A stretch of 45,190 bases of DNA from Actinomycetota bacterium (lineage in GTDB: Bacteria > Actinomycetota > Thermoleophilia > RBG-16-64-13), in assembly GCA_018830645.1 (NCBI GenBank), contig JAHJSA010000066.1:1-45190 (forward strand), written 5' to 3'. Under the pieces are notes generated by a model that saw only the letters and a list, made by a program, of their open reading frames with translations, was not told where the DNA came from and searched no databases. Below are positions 24,320 to 32,838 of this stretch, piece after piece; positions within the stretch are counted from its first letter, which is position 1, and each line of letters opens with the position of its first letter. Position numbers and translations under genes: made by a program.

Positions 24320-25006
24320 CTACTCGGCGCCGAGGCGCGCCAGAGCAGCCAACGCCGGCCCATAGTCGGGAATGAACTCGAGGGCGGCCCGGTACTGTTC
24401 TATCGCCATGTCACGCTCGCCCTGCGCCTCGTAGAGACGACCCAGTTCCACCATCACGTCAGAGGCCGTTGGTTGCGCCTCGACCGCGGCCTCGAGTGAT
24501 TCCGTAGCGCCGGCGAGATCGCCCATCGCCTCAAGCACGATGCTCCTTTCGACAAGGGCCGGAGGGTGCTCGGGTATAAGTTTCAGCACCTCATCGTAGG
24601 CCGCGAGCGCCGCGTCGTATTCGCCCATGAGCCTTAGGGCGATGCCCTTCACGATATGACCGTCGAGGTCGAGCGGCTGGAGCGCGATCGCCCGATCGGC
24701 CTCGGCCACAGCGTCGTCGTATTCTCCGAGCGCGGCGTATGCCCGTGCCAGTGCGATCCGGTCGCTCACGGAGTCGGGCCGCTTGGCCACCGCGTCCTTG
24801 TAGAAGACCAGGTCGCGCTCGGCCATGGTGATCGGCACTTCGTCTTGCGTGAAAACGCTGTACACGAGGGCCCCCACCACTCCAAGGATCGCCACGATGA
24901 GAATGATCACAGCCGCAGTCATCCACGTGGGCACCGAATCACCGGCCGCCGAATCGCTCACCATGGATTCCATTCCGTTCGCTACCGGGTCATCGAGATC
25001 GTGCAT
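24320..25006 (-). CDS. Membrane-anchored TPR protein
   Basis: The start chosen is ATG 25006, with AAAGG about 9 nt upstream. The longer frame to 25072 covers the promoter. The product has 228 residues. A membrane helix lies at residues about 29-52 after an acidic cytosolic lead. Four to five TPR units fill residues 65-228, each with the classic A-xxx-G/A-x-A-xx-P spacing (ALARAYAALGEYDDAVAEAD, ELGRLYEAQGERDMAIEQYR). The order TPR, NHL, heptaheme cytochrome on one strand suggests a small unit for making or exporting the cytochrome. Partners cannot be named. Confidence 0.83.
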   Translation of the reverse strand: MHDLDDPVANGMESMVSDSAAGDSVPTWMTAAVIILIVAILGVVGALVYSVFTQDEVPITMAERDLVFYKDAVAKRPDSVSDRIALARAYAALGEYDDAVAEADRAIALQPLDLDGHIVKGIALRLMGEYDAALAAYDEVLKLIPEHPPALVERSIVLEAMGDLAGATESLEAAVEAQPTASDVMVELGRLYEAQGERDMAIEQYRAALEFIPDYGPALAALARLGAE

Positions 25007-25060
25007 CAAGAGACGCCTTTCGTTCGTGCCACTGGAGCCGCACGCGTCGGCGGCCCGCAG

Positions 25061-25089
25061 AGTATAGGGCATGGTCGAACCAAGGCCAA
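25061..25089 (-). promoter_or_regulatory. Promoter of the TPR-NHL pair
   Basis: On the minus strand TTGGCC (25089-25084), 17 nt, and TATACT (25066-25061). The predicted start near 25054 is about 50 nt before the TPR start codon and supports the start chosen. Confidence 0.55.
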
Positions 25090-25155
25090 CCGTCCACGAG
25101 GCGGCCAGGGCAGCGCGCCAGAAGAGTCATGCGCGCGTCATGCGTGCGCGGCGGA

Positions 25156-26511
25156 TCAAAGCGCGCCCCGTCCCACGAGAACCACTTTGACCGTGCGCAA
25201 CAGGATCCGCAGGTCCAGAGCCGGAGAGCGATGGTAGATGTACATGAGGTCGAACCGCATCTTCACGTGGGCTTCCGTTCCGTATCCTCCACTCACTTGG
25301 GCGAGGCCGGTGATGCCCGGCCGCACCCGGAATCGTTCGGCGTAGAGCGGGTCCTCAGCGATGAAGTCGCGTACGAACTCGGGCCTTTCGGGCCGCGGGC
25401 CCACCAAGCTCATCTCGCCGCGCATCACGTTCCACAACTGCGGCCATTCATCCAGACGTGACACACGCAACCAGTACCCCACCCTCGTCACTCGGGGATC
25501 GTCTTTTCTGGCCAGCACAGGCCCTTCGGTCTCAGCATCGGGCACCATGGTGCGGAACTTGAGCAGCGCAAACGGCCGCTGCGCCAGACCCGACCGCACC
25601 TGCCGGTACAACACGGGTCGGCCGCTCGAGACGAGCACGGCAAGAGCTACCGCGCCGAACACCGGCGACAGCACCACAAGTAGCAGAGCGGCGGCGGCCC
25701 TCTCCAGGGCCACCTTCGCGGCATCCTGCCAGAGTGGAGGGTCTCCGGCGCTGAGCCTCAACAGCGGGAAGTCATCGAGCAACGTGAAGTCGATCTCGCC
25801 CAGATGCATCTCGTACAGCTCGGGCGTCACCAGTATCTCGCCCCGGAAGAAGGTGCTCGTGGCCAACTGTTCCAGGATGCGCCGATGGCGCGAAGGAGTG
25901 GCCACGATCAGCTGATGCGGCCGCTCTCGCTCCAGGAGGGCGGGCAGGTCTTCCACCGAGGCGAACACGGGGTACCCGCCCAAGCCGCCCATGGGCTCCG
26001 CGCCCGCCGACACGAGCGCCACGACCCGGTATCCCCACCGTTCAACCGACTGGAGTCGCTCCAACACCGGGCGCACGTCCTCGGCATCCCCCACCACGAC
26101 CACCCGTCTCTCGGGCCAGCGCACCCGCAGCAGCCCGGCCGCAGCCCGGCGCCAACCCCAGACGAGGAGCGTCTGCGTGAAGAAGGTCACCGCGATGACC
26201 GTTCGCGGGAAGCTGAAGGCCCGCAGTAGGAAGCTCATGGCGACCAGGGCCACGAGGCCGATCAACGCACCCTTGACGACCGTGCCGAGAAGCTGGGGGC
26301 CCGAGCGCTCGGCCGCCGGATCGTACAGATCGACGAGGAGGAAGATCAAGAGTTGCCCGATCGTGAGCGGAATAAGCACGCGCTGGTAGGCATCCATGTT
26401 GAAGGCCGGCAGCGGCCAGCCGAAGCGCACGAGGAAGGCGGCGAGAATGGCCAGGTTCACAGCCAGGGCGTCCATGGCCAGGCTGAGGATGATCCAAGAT
26501 CTACGACTCAC
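25156..26511 (-). CDS. Polyprenyl-phosphate sugar-1-phosphate transferase (exopolysaccharide initiation)
   Basis: The 451-residue product starts at a GTG that overlaps the TGA of the upstream glycosyltransferase by 4 nt. Four to five membrane helices fill residues about 10-115. A Rossmann-like region follows (about 130-250, VVVVGDAEDVRPVLERLQS). A further helix at about 275 precedes the bacterial sugar transferase domain with its standard motifs (KFRTMVPDAE, RVSRLDEWPQLWNVMRGEMS, LVGPRPERP). Such enzymes put the first sugar phosphate on undecaprenyl phosphate and thereby start exopolysaccharide or glycan assembly at the inner face of the membrane. The linked glycosyltransferases would then extend the chain. 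The sugar is not predictable. Confidence 0.92.
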   Translation of the reverse strand: MSRRSWIILSLAMDALAVNLAILAAFLVRFGWPLPAFNMDAYQRVLIPLTIGQLLIFLLVDLYDPAAERSGPQLLGTVVKGALIGLVALVAMSFLLRAFSFPRTVIAVTFFTQTLLVWGWRRAAAGLLRVRWPERRVVVVGDAEDVRPVLERLQSVERWGYRVVALVSAGAEPMGGLGGYPVFASVEDLPALLERERPHQLIVATPSRHRRILEQLATSTFFRGEILVTPELYEMHLGEIDFTLLDDFPLLRLSAGDPPLWQDAAKVALERAAAALLLVVLSPVFGAVALAVLVSSGRPVLYRQVRSGLAQRPFALLKFRTMVPDAETEGPVLARKDDPRVTRVGYWLRVSRLDEWPQLWNVMRGEMSLVGPRPERPEFVRDFIAEDPLYAERFRVRPGITGLAQVSGGYGTEAHVKMRFDLMYIYHRSPALDLRILLRTVKVVLVGRGAL

Positions 26512-27608
26512 AAGAGGACGCTTCGGTACACCTGGAGAGTCTCGGCCGCCGCGTTCTCCCAGCTGAACAGGGCCGACTGCCGCAGGCCCTCACGACGGAG
26601 GTTTCCGTTGAGCTCTTCATCGGTGAGTACGCGCGTGACGCACTCGGCCAGCTGGCCGGCGGAGGTGGGATTGAACAGCATCGCGGCCCTCCCGGTGACC
26701 TCGGGGAGGGCGGAGGAGTTCGAGACCACGCACGGCGTTCCGCAGGCCATGGCCTCCAAGGGAGGAAGCCCGAAGCCCTCGTAGAGCGACGGGAACACGA
26801 ACACATCGGCCGCCGAGTAGACCGCGGCGAGGTCGGCGTCGCGGATGAAGCCCGGGAAGACTACGTGATCGTCGAGTCCCCTGCGCGACACCTCGCGCCC
26901 GATCTTGCGGAACTCACCCTCCTGCGACCCAGCCATCACCAGGGTGAGCGGCTCCCCCAAGGATTCCTGTACCAACGCCCATGAGGACACGAGGAACTCC
27001 AGGTTCTTGTTCGGCCGGAAGTCGCCCACCCACAGCGCGAACCGTTCGGGAAGCCGATAGCGCCGACGCACGGCCTCCAGTGCTTCCGGATCGCTCACCT
27101 GCTGGAACTGCCGCGACACGCCGTTCTGGATCACGCGCACCTTCTCGGGAGCGACCCCGGCGAATCCGGTGAGGGTGCTCTGCGAGATCTGCGACACCGT
27201 GATGATGCAGCGCGCGGCGCCCAGCGTGCGGGCAAGCTGTCGCCGGTAGCGCGCCCGGGCGATCGGGTTCCGCACGGTGCGTGGGTAGATGAGCGGTATC
27301 ACGTCGTGCACCGTGGCCACCAAAGGCACCGCCACCGGCACCGGAGCGTAGTGACTGGGCACGTGGAGAAGGTCCACGCCGCTCTGCTCCACCATCCCGG
27401 CGAACACCGCCCGGCCCGAGCGGGACAGAGGGTCGATATTCGTGGAGACGAGCGAGAAGAGGGGAGCCGGGGGCACGGACTCCCGCTTGCCGTCGGGACA
27501 GAACACGACGACGTCGAGATCGGCACCCGCGAACTGCGTCAGCAGGTTGCGCGAGTACGTACCGATACCGCTCCAATCGATTGTCCTGGCGTCGAATCCG
27601 ATCCGCAA
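26508..27608 (-). CDS. GT4 family glycosyltransferase
   Basis: The 366-residue product most likely starts at a TTG at 27608, preceded by GGCGAGG. It has the GT-B two-domain form. The N-terminal domain has the opening MRIGFDARTIDWSGIGTYSR. The C-terminal donor domain has VGDFRPNKNLEFL and the nucleotide-sugar signature FPSLYEGFGLPPLEAMACG with the two conserved Glu residues. There is no signal peptide, so it works in the cytosol or at the inner face of the membrane. It transfers an activated sugar (mannose-type donors are common in this group) onto a lipid-linked acceptor. It is translationally coupled to the sugar-phosphate transferase, which supports a role in exopolysaccharide assembly. Confidence 0.92.
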   Translation of the reverse strand: MRIGFDARTIDWSGIGTYSRNLLTQFAGADLDVVVFCPDGKRESVPPAPLFSLVSTNIDPLSRSGRAVFAGMVEQSGVDLLHVPSHYAPVPVAVPLVATVHDVIPLIYPRTVRNPIARARYRRQLARTLGAARCIITVSQISQSTLTGFAGVAPEKVRVIQNGVSRQFQQVSDPEALEAVRRRYRLPERFALWVGDFRPNKNLEFLVSSWALVQESLGEPLTLVMAGSQEGEFRKIGREVSRRGLDDHVVFPGFIRDADLAAVYSAADVFVFPSLYEGFGLPPLEAMACGTPCVVSNSSALPEVTGRAAMLFNPTSAGQLAECVTRVLTDEELNGNLRREGLRQSALFSWENAAAETLQVYRSVLL

Positions 27609-27666
27609 GCTGCGCCTCGCCCGATCTTCGGCAGGTCAGAACCCCAAAAGCCGATCGCCGCCGATT

Positions 27667-28494
27667 CTACCAGACGCCGCCCGAGGTCCGCGGCTCGCCG
27701 GAAGCCGGCGCGGCGGATCCCTCGTCTCTCTCGACCGGTCTGTCGGGCACCGGGAACAGCAGCACGCGGGCGCGGCGCTGTGCCGGGTCGCCATCGGCCC
27801 ATCCGACGACACCCAGACCGGCAAGATCACTGAGGATGCGCAGGGACTCTGTCGGCGAGAACGGAGAGGCAGCGGCCACGTCCATGGGAGTCTTCTCACC
27901 GTCGATGTGGGCCAACACCTGTACCTTGCGATACGGAAGATCGCGCAGTGTGTCGGATTCGTCCACCTCGGCAACCACCCGCAACGCACCCTCTCCCGGG
28001 CCGAGGACTGTGCGGAGCCGCTCGAGCTCGTCCACGGCGGAGGTGATCTCGATGAGGAAGTCGGTCACGGGGAACATCACGGTGGTCTGCGACACCGCAC
28101 CCAGGTGCATCTCGAAGCCGCCCTTCGCCTCGTTCTCCACCGCGAAGAGCAGAGACTGCATGATCAGCCGGCGCAGGATGCCTTCCATCTCAACCTTCGT
28201 GTAGAACCCGTGGTCGATCACCAGCTGTCCGAGCCGCTTGCCGCGGGTCTTGGCTTCGGTGAGGAGGCGCTGCTTGTCGACCTCCTCCAGGCGCCCGAGA
28301 CTCGTGAGCAGGTCGCCGAGTTGCCACACACGGCCGGAGTCGGTGAGACCGCTGAGGTGACCGTCCTGGAAGTATGCGGTGATCACACGCTGGCCGGGGA
28401 ACAGCAGGCGAAGCGAGCCCATCTTGCGGAAGAGGCCGGCGATCTGGAGTAGCTCGACTATCCCCAGCGTCGATAGTGACCCGGTTGCCGACAT
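27667..28494 (-). CDS. DUF4388-domain protein
   Basis: The start is set at ATG 28494, with GGAG 8 nt upstream. A longer frame from 28602 begins within the tandem repeat. The product has 275 residues. Residues about 4-110 match DUF4388 (PATAN-like), with the pattern GSLSTLGIVELLQIAGLFRK and later LGQLVIDHGFYTK. Residues about 115-235 are a second alpha/beta region with a winged-helix look (VLAHIDGEKTPMDVAAA). DUF4388 proteins occur with response regulators and motility or gliding control in Myxobacteria and Cyanobacteria, where they probably bind partners. The gene sits in the glycosyltransferase run, 58 nt from the next gene, and may regulate surface polysaccharide. This is an inference. Confidence 0.8.
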   Translation of the reverse strand: MSATGSLSTLGIVELLQIAGLFRKMGSLRLLFPGQRVITAYFQDGHLSGLTDSGRVWQLGDLLTSLGRLEEVDKQRLLTEAKTRGKRLGQLVIDHGFYTKVEMEGILRRLIMQSLLFAVENEAKGGFEMHLGAVSQTTVMFPVTDFLIEITSAVDELERLRTVLGPGEGALRVVAEVDESDTLRDLPYRKVQVLAHIDGEKTPMDVAAASPFSPTESLRILSDLAGLGVVGWADGDPAQRRARVLLFPVPDRPVERDEGSAAPASGEPRTSGGVW

Positions 28495-28590
28495 CCTCTG
28501 GTCTCCACTCCCCGCGTTTCCCGTGCACAGATCGAAGACGCATCCGCGTCCCTTGCCGAGCATCGGCACCTGCAGCTCAGGGCTTGAGCA

Positions 28591-28638
28591 GAAGCTCCTC
28601 ATAGTAGAAGCTCCTCATAGTAGAAGCTCCTCATAGTA
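28591..28638. repeat. Three tandem copies of a 16-nt unit
   Basis: GAAGCTCCTCATAGTA occurs three times head-to-tail with no mismatch (28591-28606, 28607-28622, 28623-28638). It overlaps the last codons and stop of the glycosyltransferase gene at 28615. As 16 is not a multiple of three, a copy change moves the reading frame at the C-terminus. Confidence 0.95.
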
Positions 28639-29748
28639 GCCCAGCACCCGGCCGGTCATGGCTTCCAGGGAGAACTCCTTCGCCTGACGCTCGCGCGCCT
28701 GTGCACCCAACCGCGCACGAAGCTCCTCGTCCTCGAGTAACAGCCCAAGGGCGGCCGCCAGCGAGACCGCGTCCCCGGGCGGGACCACGAGGCCCGTCTC
28801 GCCGTGGCTGTTGGCGAACGGCACGCCGGTAGGGAGATCGGTACTCACGACCGGCACGCCGCAGGCGTGGGCCTCCAGCTGCACCAGACCGAATGCCTCG
28901 TTCGGGGTGACAGACGGCAACACAAACACGTCGGCCGCGTGGTAGTGCGCGACGAGATCGCGGAAGCTCAAGGACCCGGCGAACACCACTCGCTCACCGA
29001 TGCCCATGACCGCCGCACGTTCCTCGAGGCGGCCGCGCAGAGGGCCCTCGCCCACCACCGCCAGAGTGCCGGGAACGTGCCGGAACGCTTCGAGCAACAC
29101 GTCGACGCCCTTGTACGGCACGAGGCGGCCGACAAAGAGCGTCAATGGCGTTCCGTATCGCTCACGCAGCTCGATCGACCGCTCCGCCAGTCCTTCGTCG
29201 GCCTGCAGCGGCGCCGGGTCGATTCCGAACGGGATCACCCGCACTTTGTGAGCCACTCGGCGTAGAAAGGAGGAGCTCTGGGCAAGTTGTGGTGAGGAGA
29301 CGATGACTCCGTCGGCGCGATCCAGGAACCGCTTGGTCAAGACTGAGTACGGCACAGAAAGTACGCGTTTCGTCACCGACTGGGCGACAAAGTCGCTATG
29401 ATAGGCACATACTATCCGGGGAAGCGACGGCCTTCGCACGGAAGCGAGAAGCACCGCCAATTCGCCCGTGGGGAACGGGTAGTGCAGGTGCCATACGTCA
29501 TGAGACGAGGCCTTCAACACGTCAAGGAGAGCGGTGGACAACGGGTTCGAGGCGACTATCCCTAGCTGCGGCAGGCGATTCACAACCACACCCCTGTCGA
29601 CTTCGCGCCCGGGATCCCCTTCCGCGACCACTGCGACCTCGACCTCTACGCCCGGAACAGCCGCCTGGGCCCGAGCCAGGTCCTGAAGATGGCTCTCTAT
29701 ACCGCCTACATGCGGCGGATACCGTTTGTTGATGTGGAGTATCCGCAT
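28615..29748 (-). CDS. GT4 family glycosyltransferase with C-terminus in a tandem repeat
   Basis: The start is ATG 29748, with GGAAGG 9 nt upstream. The ATG three codons earlier (29757) directly abuts that site. The product has 377 residues of GT-B form. The acceptor domain has PPHVGGIESHLQDLARA. The donor domain has GRLVPYKGVDVLLEAF and PSVTPNEAFGLVQLEAHACG. It belongs with the phosphatidyl-inositol mannosyltransferase-like GT4 enzymes and would add a sugar to a lipid-linked acceptor. The chain ends YYEELLL inside the 16-nt tandem repeat. With one repeat copy it would end in a further Lys-Pro before a stop, so the effect on the enzyme is small. It is 120 nt upstream of the DUF4388 gene. Confidence 0.92.
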   Translation of the reverse strand: MRILHINKRYPPHVGGIESHLQDLARAQAAVPGVEVEVAVVAEGDPGREVDRGVVVNRLPQLGIVASNPLSTALLDVLKASSHDVWHLHYPFPTGELAVLLASVRRPSLPRIVCAYHSDFVAQSVTKRVLSVPYSVLTKRFLDRADGVIVSSPQLAQSSSFLRRVAHKVRVIPFGIDPAPLQADEGLAERSIELRERYGTPLTLFVGRLVPYKGVDVLLEAFRHVPGTLAVVGEGPLRGRLEERAAVMGIGERVVFAGSLSFRDLVAHYHAADVFVLPSVTPNEAFGLVQLEAHACGVPVVSTDLPTGVPFANSHGETGLVVPPGDAVSLAAALGLLLEDEELRARLGAQARERQAKEFSLEAMTGRVLGYYEELLL

Positions 29749-29751
29749 CGT

Positions 29752-29780
29752 TTGCATCCTTCCAAGAGACCAACTATATT
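29752..29780 (+). promoter_or_regulatory. Promoter of the diguanylate cyclase gene
   Basis: TTGCAT (29752-29757), 17 nt, then TATATT (29775-29780). The start point near 29787 excludes the upstream in-frame ATG at 29726 as the true start. Confidence 0.6.
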
Positions 29781-29821
29781 GTATCTGTGCAGAAGTTGTT
29801 CCCAGCGTGAAGAGAGACGGC

Positions 29822-30838
29822 GTGCACGATAAGCCAAACTCCAGTCAAGAAGAAGCCGTGAGCGCCCCAAACCCGCTCTTCCGCAAGGCGGAGAACGTCC
29901 TCGAAGCCAACAAGATCCGCATCACCAAGGACTGGCTCGGCCGGATCATCTCACGCATGGACGACCTCGACTCCCTGGAGAGCTTCCCGACCCAAGAGAG
30001 CATACGCGCATCGGTGGAGCTGGTGGAAGGCCTCGCGGCCGCTCTCCGCGACGAAACGGTGCTCGATAGCTTCCAGCCCGGCGGCCACTACTACGAGCGG
30101 GCGGCTCAGTTGGGCTTCTTCGGAGATGGTGACACGCCGGGGCTCGTGACGCTCTCTGGGAACATGTTGGCCTTGGAGGACTCCATCTGGATGCTCCTGC
30201 TGGAGACGCTGCGCAAGGAGGACAAGGAGCTCCTCACCCTCGTGATGAGACTGCGCGTGGCCCTTCACGGCATCTTCACCGCTTCCACCGAGTCGTACTT
30301 CCGACACTCCACAAGCGAACTCGACCGTCTCGCCCACACCGATCCGCTCACCGGCCTCTACAACCGCCGCTTCATGACGCGCGAACTCGAGCGTCATTGC
30401 GAGATGTACAAGCGCTACCGACACCCGTTCTCCATCCTCATGCTCGATCTCGACAACCTGAAGGCCGTCAACGACACCCACGGCCACCAGGCGGGCGACG
30501 CCGCACTGAAGCACCTCGCCATGCTGCTGAAGGTGAACGTGCGCGACGTGGACATCGCGTGCCGTCTGGGTGGAGACGAGTTCATCGTGCTGATGCCCGA
30601 GACCGAGCAGAGCGTGGTGCAGGTGGTGGGCGACCGCATCAGCACCTCACTCGCGAAGACCAAGCTGAAGGTCGACGCCGCGCTCGTGAGTCTCGAGGTG
30701 AGTGTGGGCGACGCCAGCTGCCCTACCCACGGCACCGAGAGCGACCAGCTGCTCGAAGAGGCCGACGCGAGCCTCTACCGGTCCAAGCAGGGCCGCGCGA
30801 CGAATCGCGAAGCGGCGAACGGTCCCGCTTCGCGCTAG
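29822..30838 (+). CDS. GGDEF diguanylate cyclase with helical sensor-like N-terminus
   Basis: The start is uncertain. The GTG at 29822 is chosen for its purine-rich AAGAGAGA site. GTG codons at 29807 and 29860 are alternatives. The product has about 338 residues. The first 165 residues are helical, with an opening (ANKIRITKDWLGRIISRM) that recalls RsbR-type N-terminal domains. From about residue 170 comes the GGDEF domain (HTDPLTGLYNRRFMTREL, DLDNLKAVNDTHGHQAGDAA). The active motif GGDEF is intact, and the inhibitory site RxxD (RDVD) sits five residues before it, so product feedback is expected. It makes cyclic di-GMP from two GTP in the cytosol. It is divergent from the glycosyltransferase gene, which fits control of surface polysaccharide. 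Confidence 0.93.
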   Translation: MHDKPNSSQEEAVSAPNPLFRKAENVLEANKIRITKDWLGRIISRMDDLDSLESFPTQESIRASVELVEGLAAALRDETVLDSFQPGGHYYERAAQLGFFGDGDTPGLVTLSGNMLALEDSIWMLLLETLRKEDKELLTLVMRLRVALHGIFTASTESYFRHSTSELDRLAHTDPLTGLYNRRFMTRELERHCEMYKRYRHPFSILMLDLDNLKAVNDTHGHQAGDAALKHLAMLLKVNVRDVDIACRLGGDEFIVLMPETEQSVVQVVGDRISTSLAKTKLKVDAALVSLEVSVGDASCPTHGTESDQLLEEADASLYRSKQGRATNREAANGPASR

Positions 30839-30854
30839 CTCCGCGTGCCGCCGT

Positions 30855-32828
30855 TCAGCCGCCGGCGCCGTGCATGTCGCAAGAGTCCGCGGGCACCGAA
30901 CTACGCGGGAGCAAGATCACCTCGGCGTCATCGCACTCATCGACGGCCAGCTTGAAGGTCTCCTTGCAGATCTTCGCCAGCTCGGTGTCGGCCACCAGGA
31001 ACCCATTGACGGGCGCGCCATGCAGAGCGCCGACCATGTAGTCGTGCCATACCTCCGCCGGCACCGTCCCCCCGGCCGCCTTCCCGACCGCCTCCTCCAT
31101 GCTGCGCGCCTCGTCCGGATAGCCCATCCACACCGCCGTGGAGAGCTCAGGCGTGTAGCCCACGAACCATGCGTCGCGAAAGTCCTGTGAGGTGCCTGTC
31201 TTACCGGCCGCGGGGCGCTCGAGGCGCGCCCTGATCCCGGTGCCGCGCTCCACCACCTGCTGGAGCACCCGGGTCACGCTCAACGCCACCTGGGCTGACA
31301 ATGCCTGCTCGCCGTTCGCCGAAGCATGGTGCATCACCTCACCGTCGGCGTCAAGGACCCGCACGATGTACCTGGGCTCCGTCCTGACCCCGCCGTTTGC
31401 GAACGTCGAGTACGCCGTGGCCATCTCCAATGGACTTACCCCCGTCTTCAGCCCACCGAGCGCGATAGCCGGATCGGGCTCGAGGGGCGAGGAGATGCCG
31501 GCGCGTCGAGCGACCGCGACCACGCGCTCGGCTCCGACCTTGCCGACGAGTTGCGCGTAGAAGGTGTTCACCGATTGGACCGTAGCCTCAAGGGGGGACA
31601 GCAGCCCGAACGACCGATCCTCGTAGTTGCTCACCTCCCAGTAACGTACGGTCCGCGTCTGGGGATCCTCGTAGCGCGTGATGAAGGGGGTGGAGCCGGA
31701 GAACAGGGGGGCTTCGGCACCGACCCCGTCCTCGAACGCGGCCGCCAGGACGAACGGTTTGAACGCCGACCCCGGTTGGCGCCTAGCCTGCACGGCTAGG
31801 TTGAACTGGCTGGCGTCGTAGTCACGGCCCGAGACCATGGCCCGCACGTATCCCGAGAACGGTTCCATCGACACCAGCGCGACATCGAGGCCCTCGGCGT
31901 CGGGGAGGTTCGAATAGGCGGCCTTCTCAGCCAAGCGTTGCAGGCGGGGGTCGAGGCTGGTCTCGATGGTGAGCCCGCCGGCGAACGCCTTGTCGGCCGG
32001 CAACACCTCAAGTAACTCCAGCTTGATCTGATCGACCACGTATGGCCACTTCACGTCGCTCGAAGAACGCTGGGCGACGACACCGAGCGGCGCCTCGATG
32101 GCCGCGACGGCCTTCTCGGACGAGAGATAGCCGAGCACCCGCATGCGTTCCAGCAAGGCGTTGCGCTGCAGGAGCATGTCCTCTTCGCCTACGGCGGGTC
32201 CTTTCAGGCTCGGCGCGCTGATGAGCACGGCGAGCAACGCCGCCTCGGGATACCCCAACTCGCGCGCGGTCGTGTCGAAGTAGCGGCGTGCCGCCGCCTC
32301 GATGCCGTACGCGCCACGTCCGAAGTAGACCGTGTTGAGGTAGCGGGAGAGGATCTCTTCCTTCGGCAAGGCGGCTTCCACCTTCTTGGCCGCGAGCATC
32401 TCGACGAACTTGCGGCGGTACGTGCGGGAGCGGTCTTCGAGAGTGGTCTTCACGTACTGCTGGGTGATCGTGCTGCCACCCTGGACCACGGCGCCGTTCT
32501 GGAAGTTGGCTATCGCCGCCCGGAGGATCCCGCCATAGTCGAGCCCATCGTGCGAGAAGAACGACTCGTCCTCCTTGGCGATGACCGCCTCGACCACGGC
32601 GCGTGAGATGTCGGAATAGCCCACCGGCTGGGAGTGCTCCCGCGCCATCATCACCGCGAGGACCGTACCGTCGGAGGCGACGATTCGCGTGTCTCCCCGC
32701 GCCGGGACCACCGGCCCCGGAACGGTCACGAAGAGCCAGTAGTAGATGCCGACGGCCGCGAAGCCGAGGGCGAGCGAGGCGATCGCCAGAACGCCCGTTA
32801 CCTTGAGCAGAAGCCGCAGGCGGCGCAA
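30855..32828 (-). CDS. Class A penicillin-binding protein (peptidoglycan polymerase/transpeptidase)
   Basis: The start is taken as the TTG at 32828, just after a GGGGGG site and 10 nt after the stop of the 15-heme gene. The longer frame to 32933 overlaps that gene. The product has 657 residues. A membrane helix lies at about 9-31. The glycosyltransferase GT51 domain (about 50-230) has EDESFFSHDGLDYGGILRAA and GGSTITQQ. The transpeptidase domain (about 310-600) has the active SxxK as SAFK, the SxN as SVN, and KTGTS. All key residues are present. The enzyme polymerises and cross-links peptidoglycan outside the membrane. Close coupling to a multiheme cytochrome is unusual. Confidence 0.95.
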   Translation of the reverse strand: MRRLRLLLKVTGVLAIASLALGFAAVGIYYWLFVTVPGPVVPARGDTRIVASDGTVLAVMMAREHSQPVGYSDISRAVVEAVIAKEDESFFSHDGLDYGGILRAAIANFQNGAVVQGGSTITQQYVKTTLEDRSRTYRRKFVEMLAAKKVEAALPKEEILSRYLNTVYFGRGAYGIEAAARRYFDTTARELGYPEAALLAVLISAPSLKGPAVGEEDMLLQRNALLERMRVLGYLSSEKAVAAIEAPLGVVAQRSSSDVKWPYVVDQIKLELLEVLPADKAFAGGLTIETSLDPRLQRLAEKAAYSNLPDAEGLDVALVSMEPFSGYVRAMVSGRDYDASQFNLAVQARRQPGSAFKPFVLAAAFEDGVGAEAPLFSGSTPFITRYEDPQTRTVRYWEVSNYEDRSFGLLSPLEATVQSVNTFYAQLVGKVGAERVVAVARRAGISSPLEPDPAIALGGLKTGVSPLEMATAYSTFANGGVRTEPRYIVRVLDADGEVMHHASANGEQALSAQVALSVTRVLQQVVERGTGIRARLERPAAGKTGTSQDFRDAWFVGYTPELSTAVWMGYPDEARSMEEAVGKAAGGTVPAEVWHDYMVGALHGAPVNGFLVADTELAKICKETFKLAVDECDDAEVILLPRSSVPADSCDMHGAGG

Positions 32829-32838
32829 GGAGTCCCCC

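Noticed and set aside
28591-28638. CRISPR-like repeat
   Set aside because: The units are head-to-tail with no spacers and there are no cas genes.
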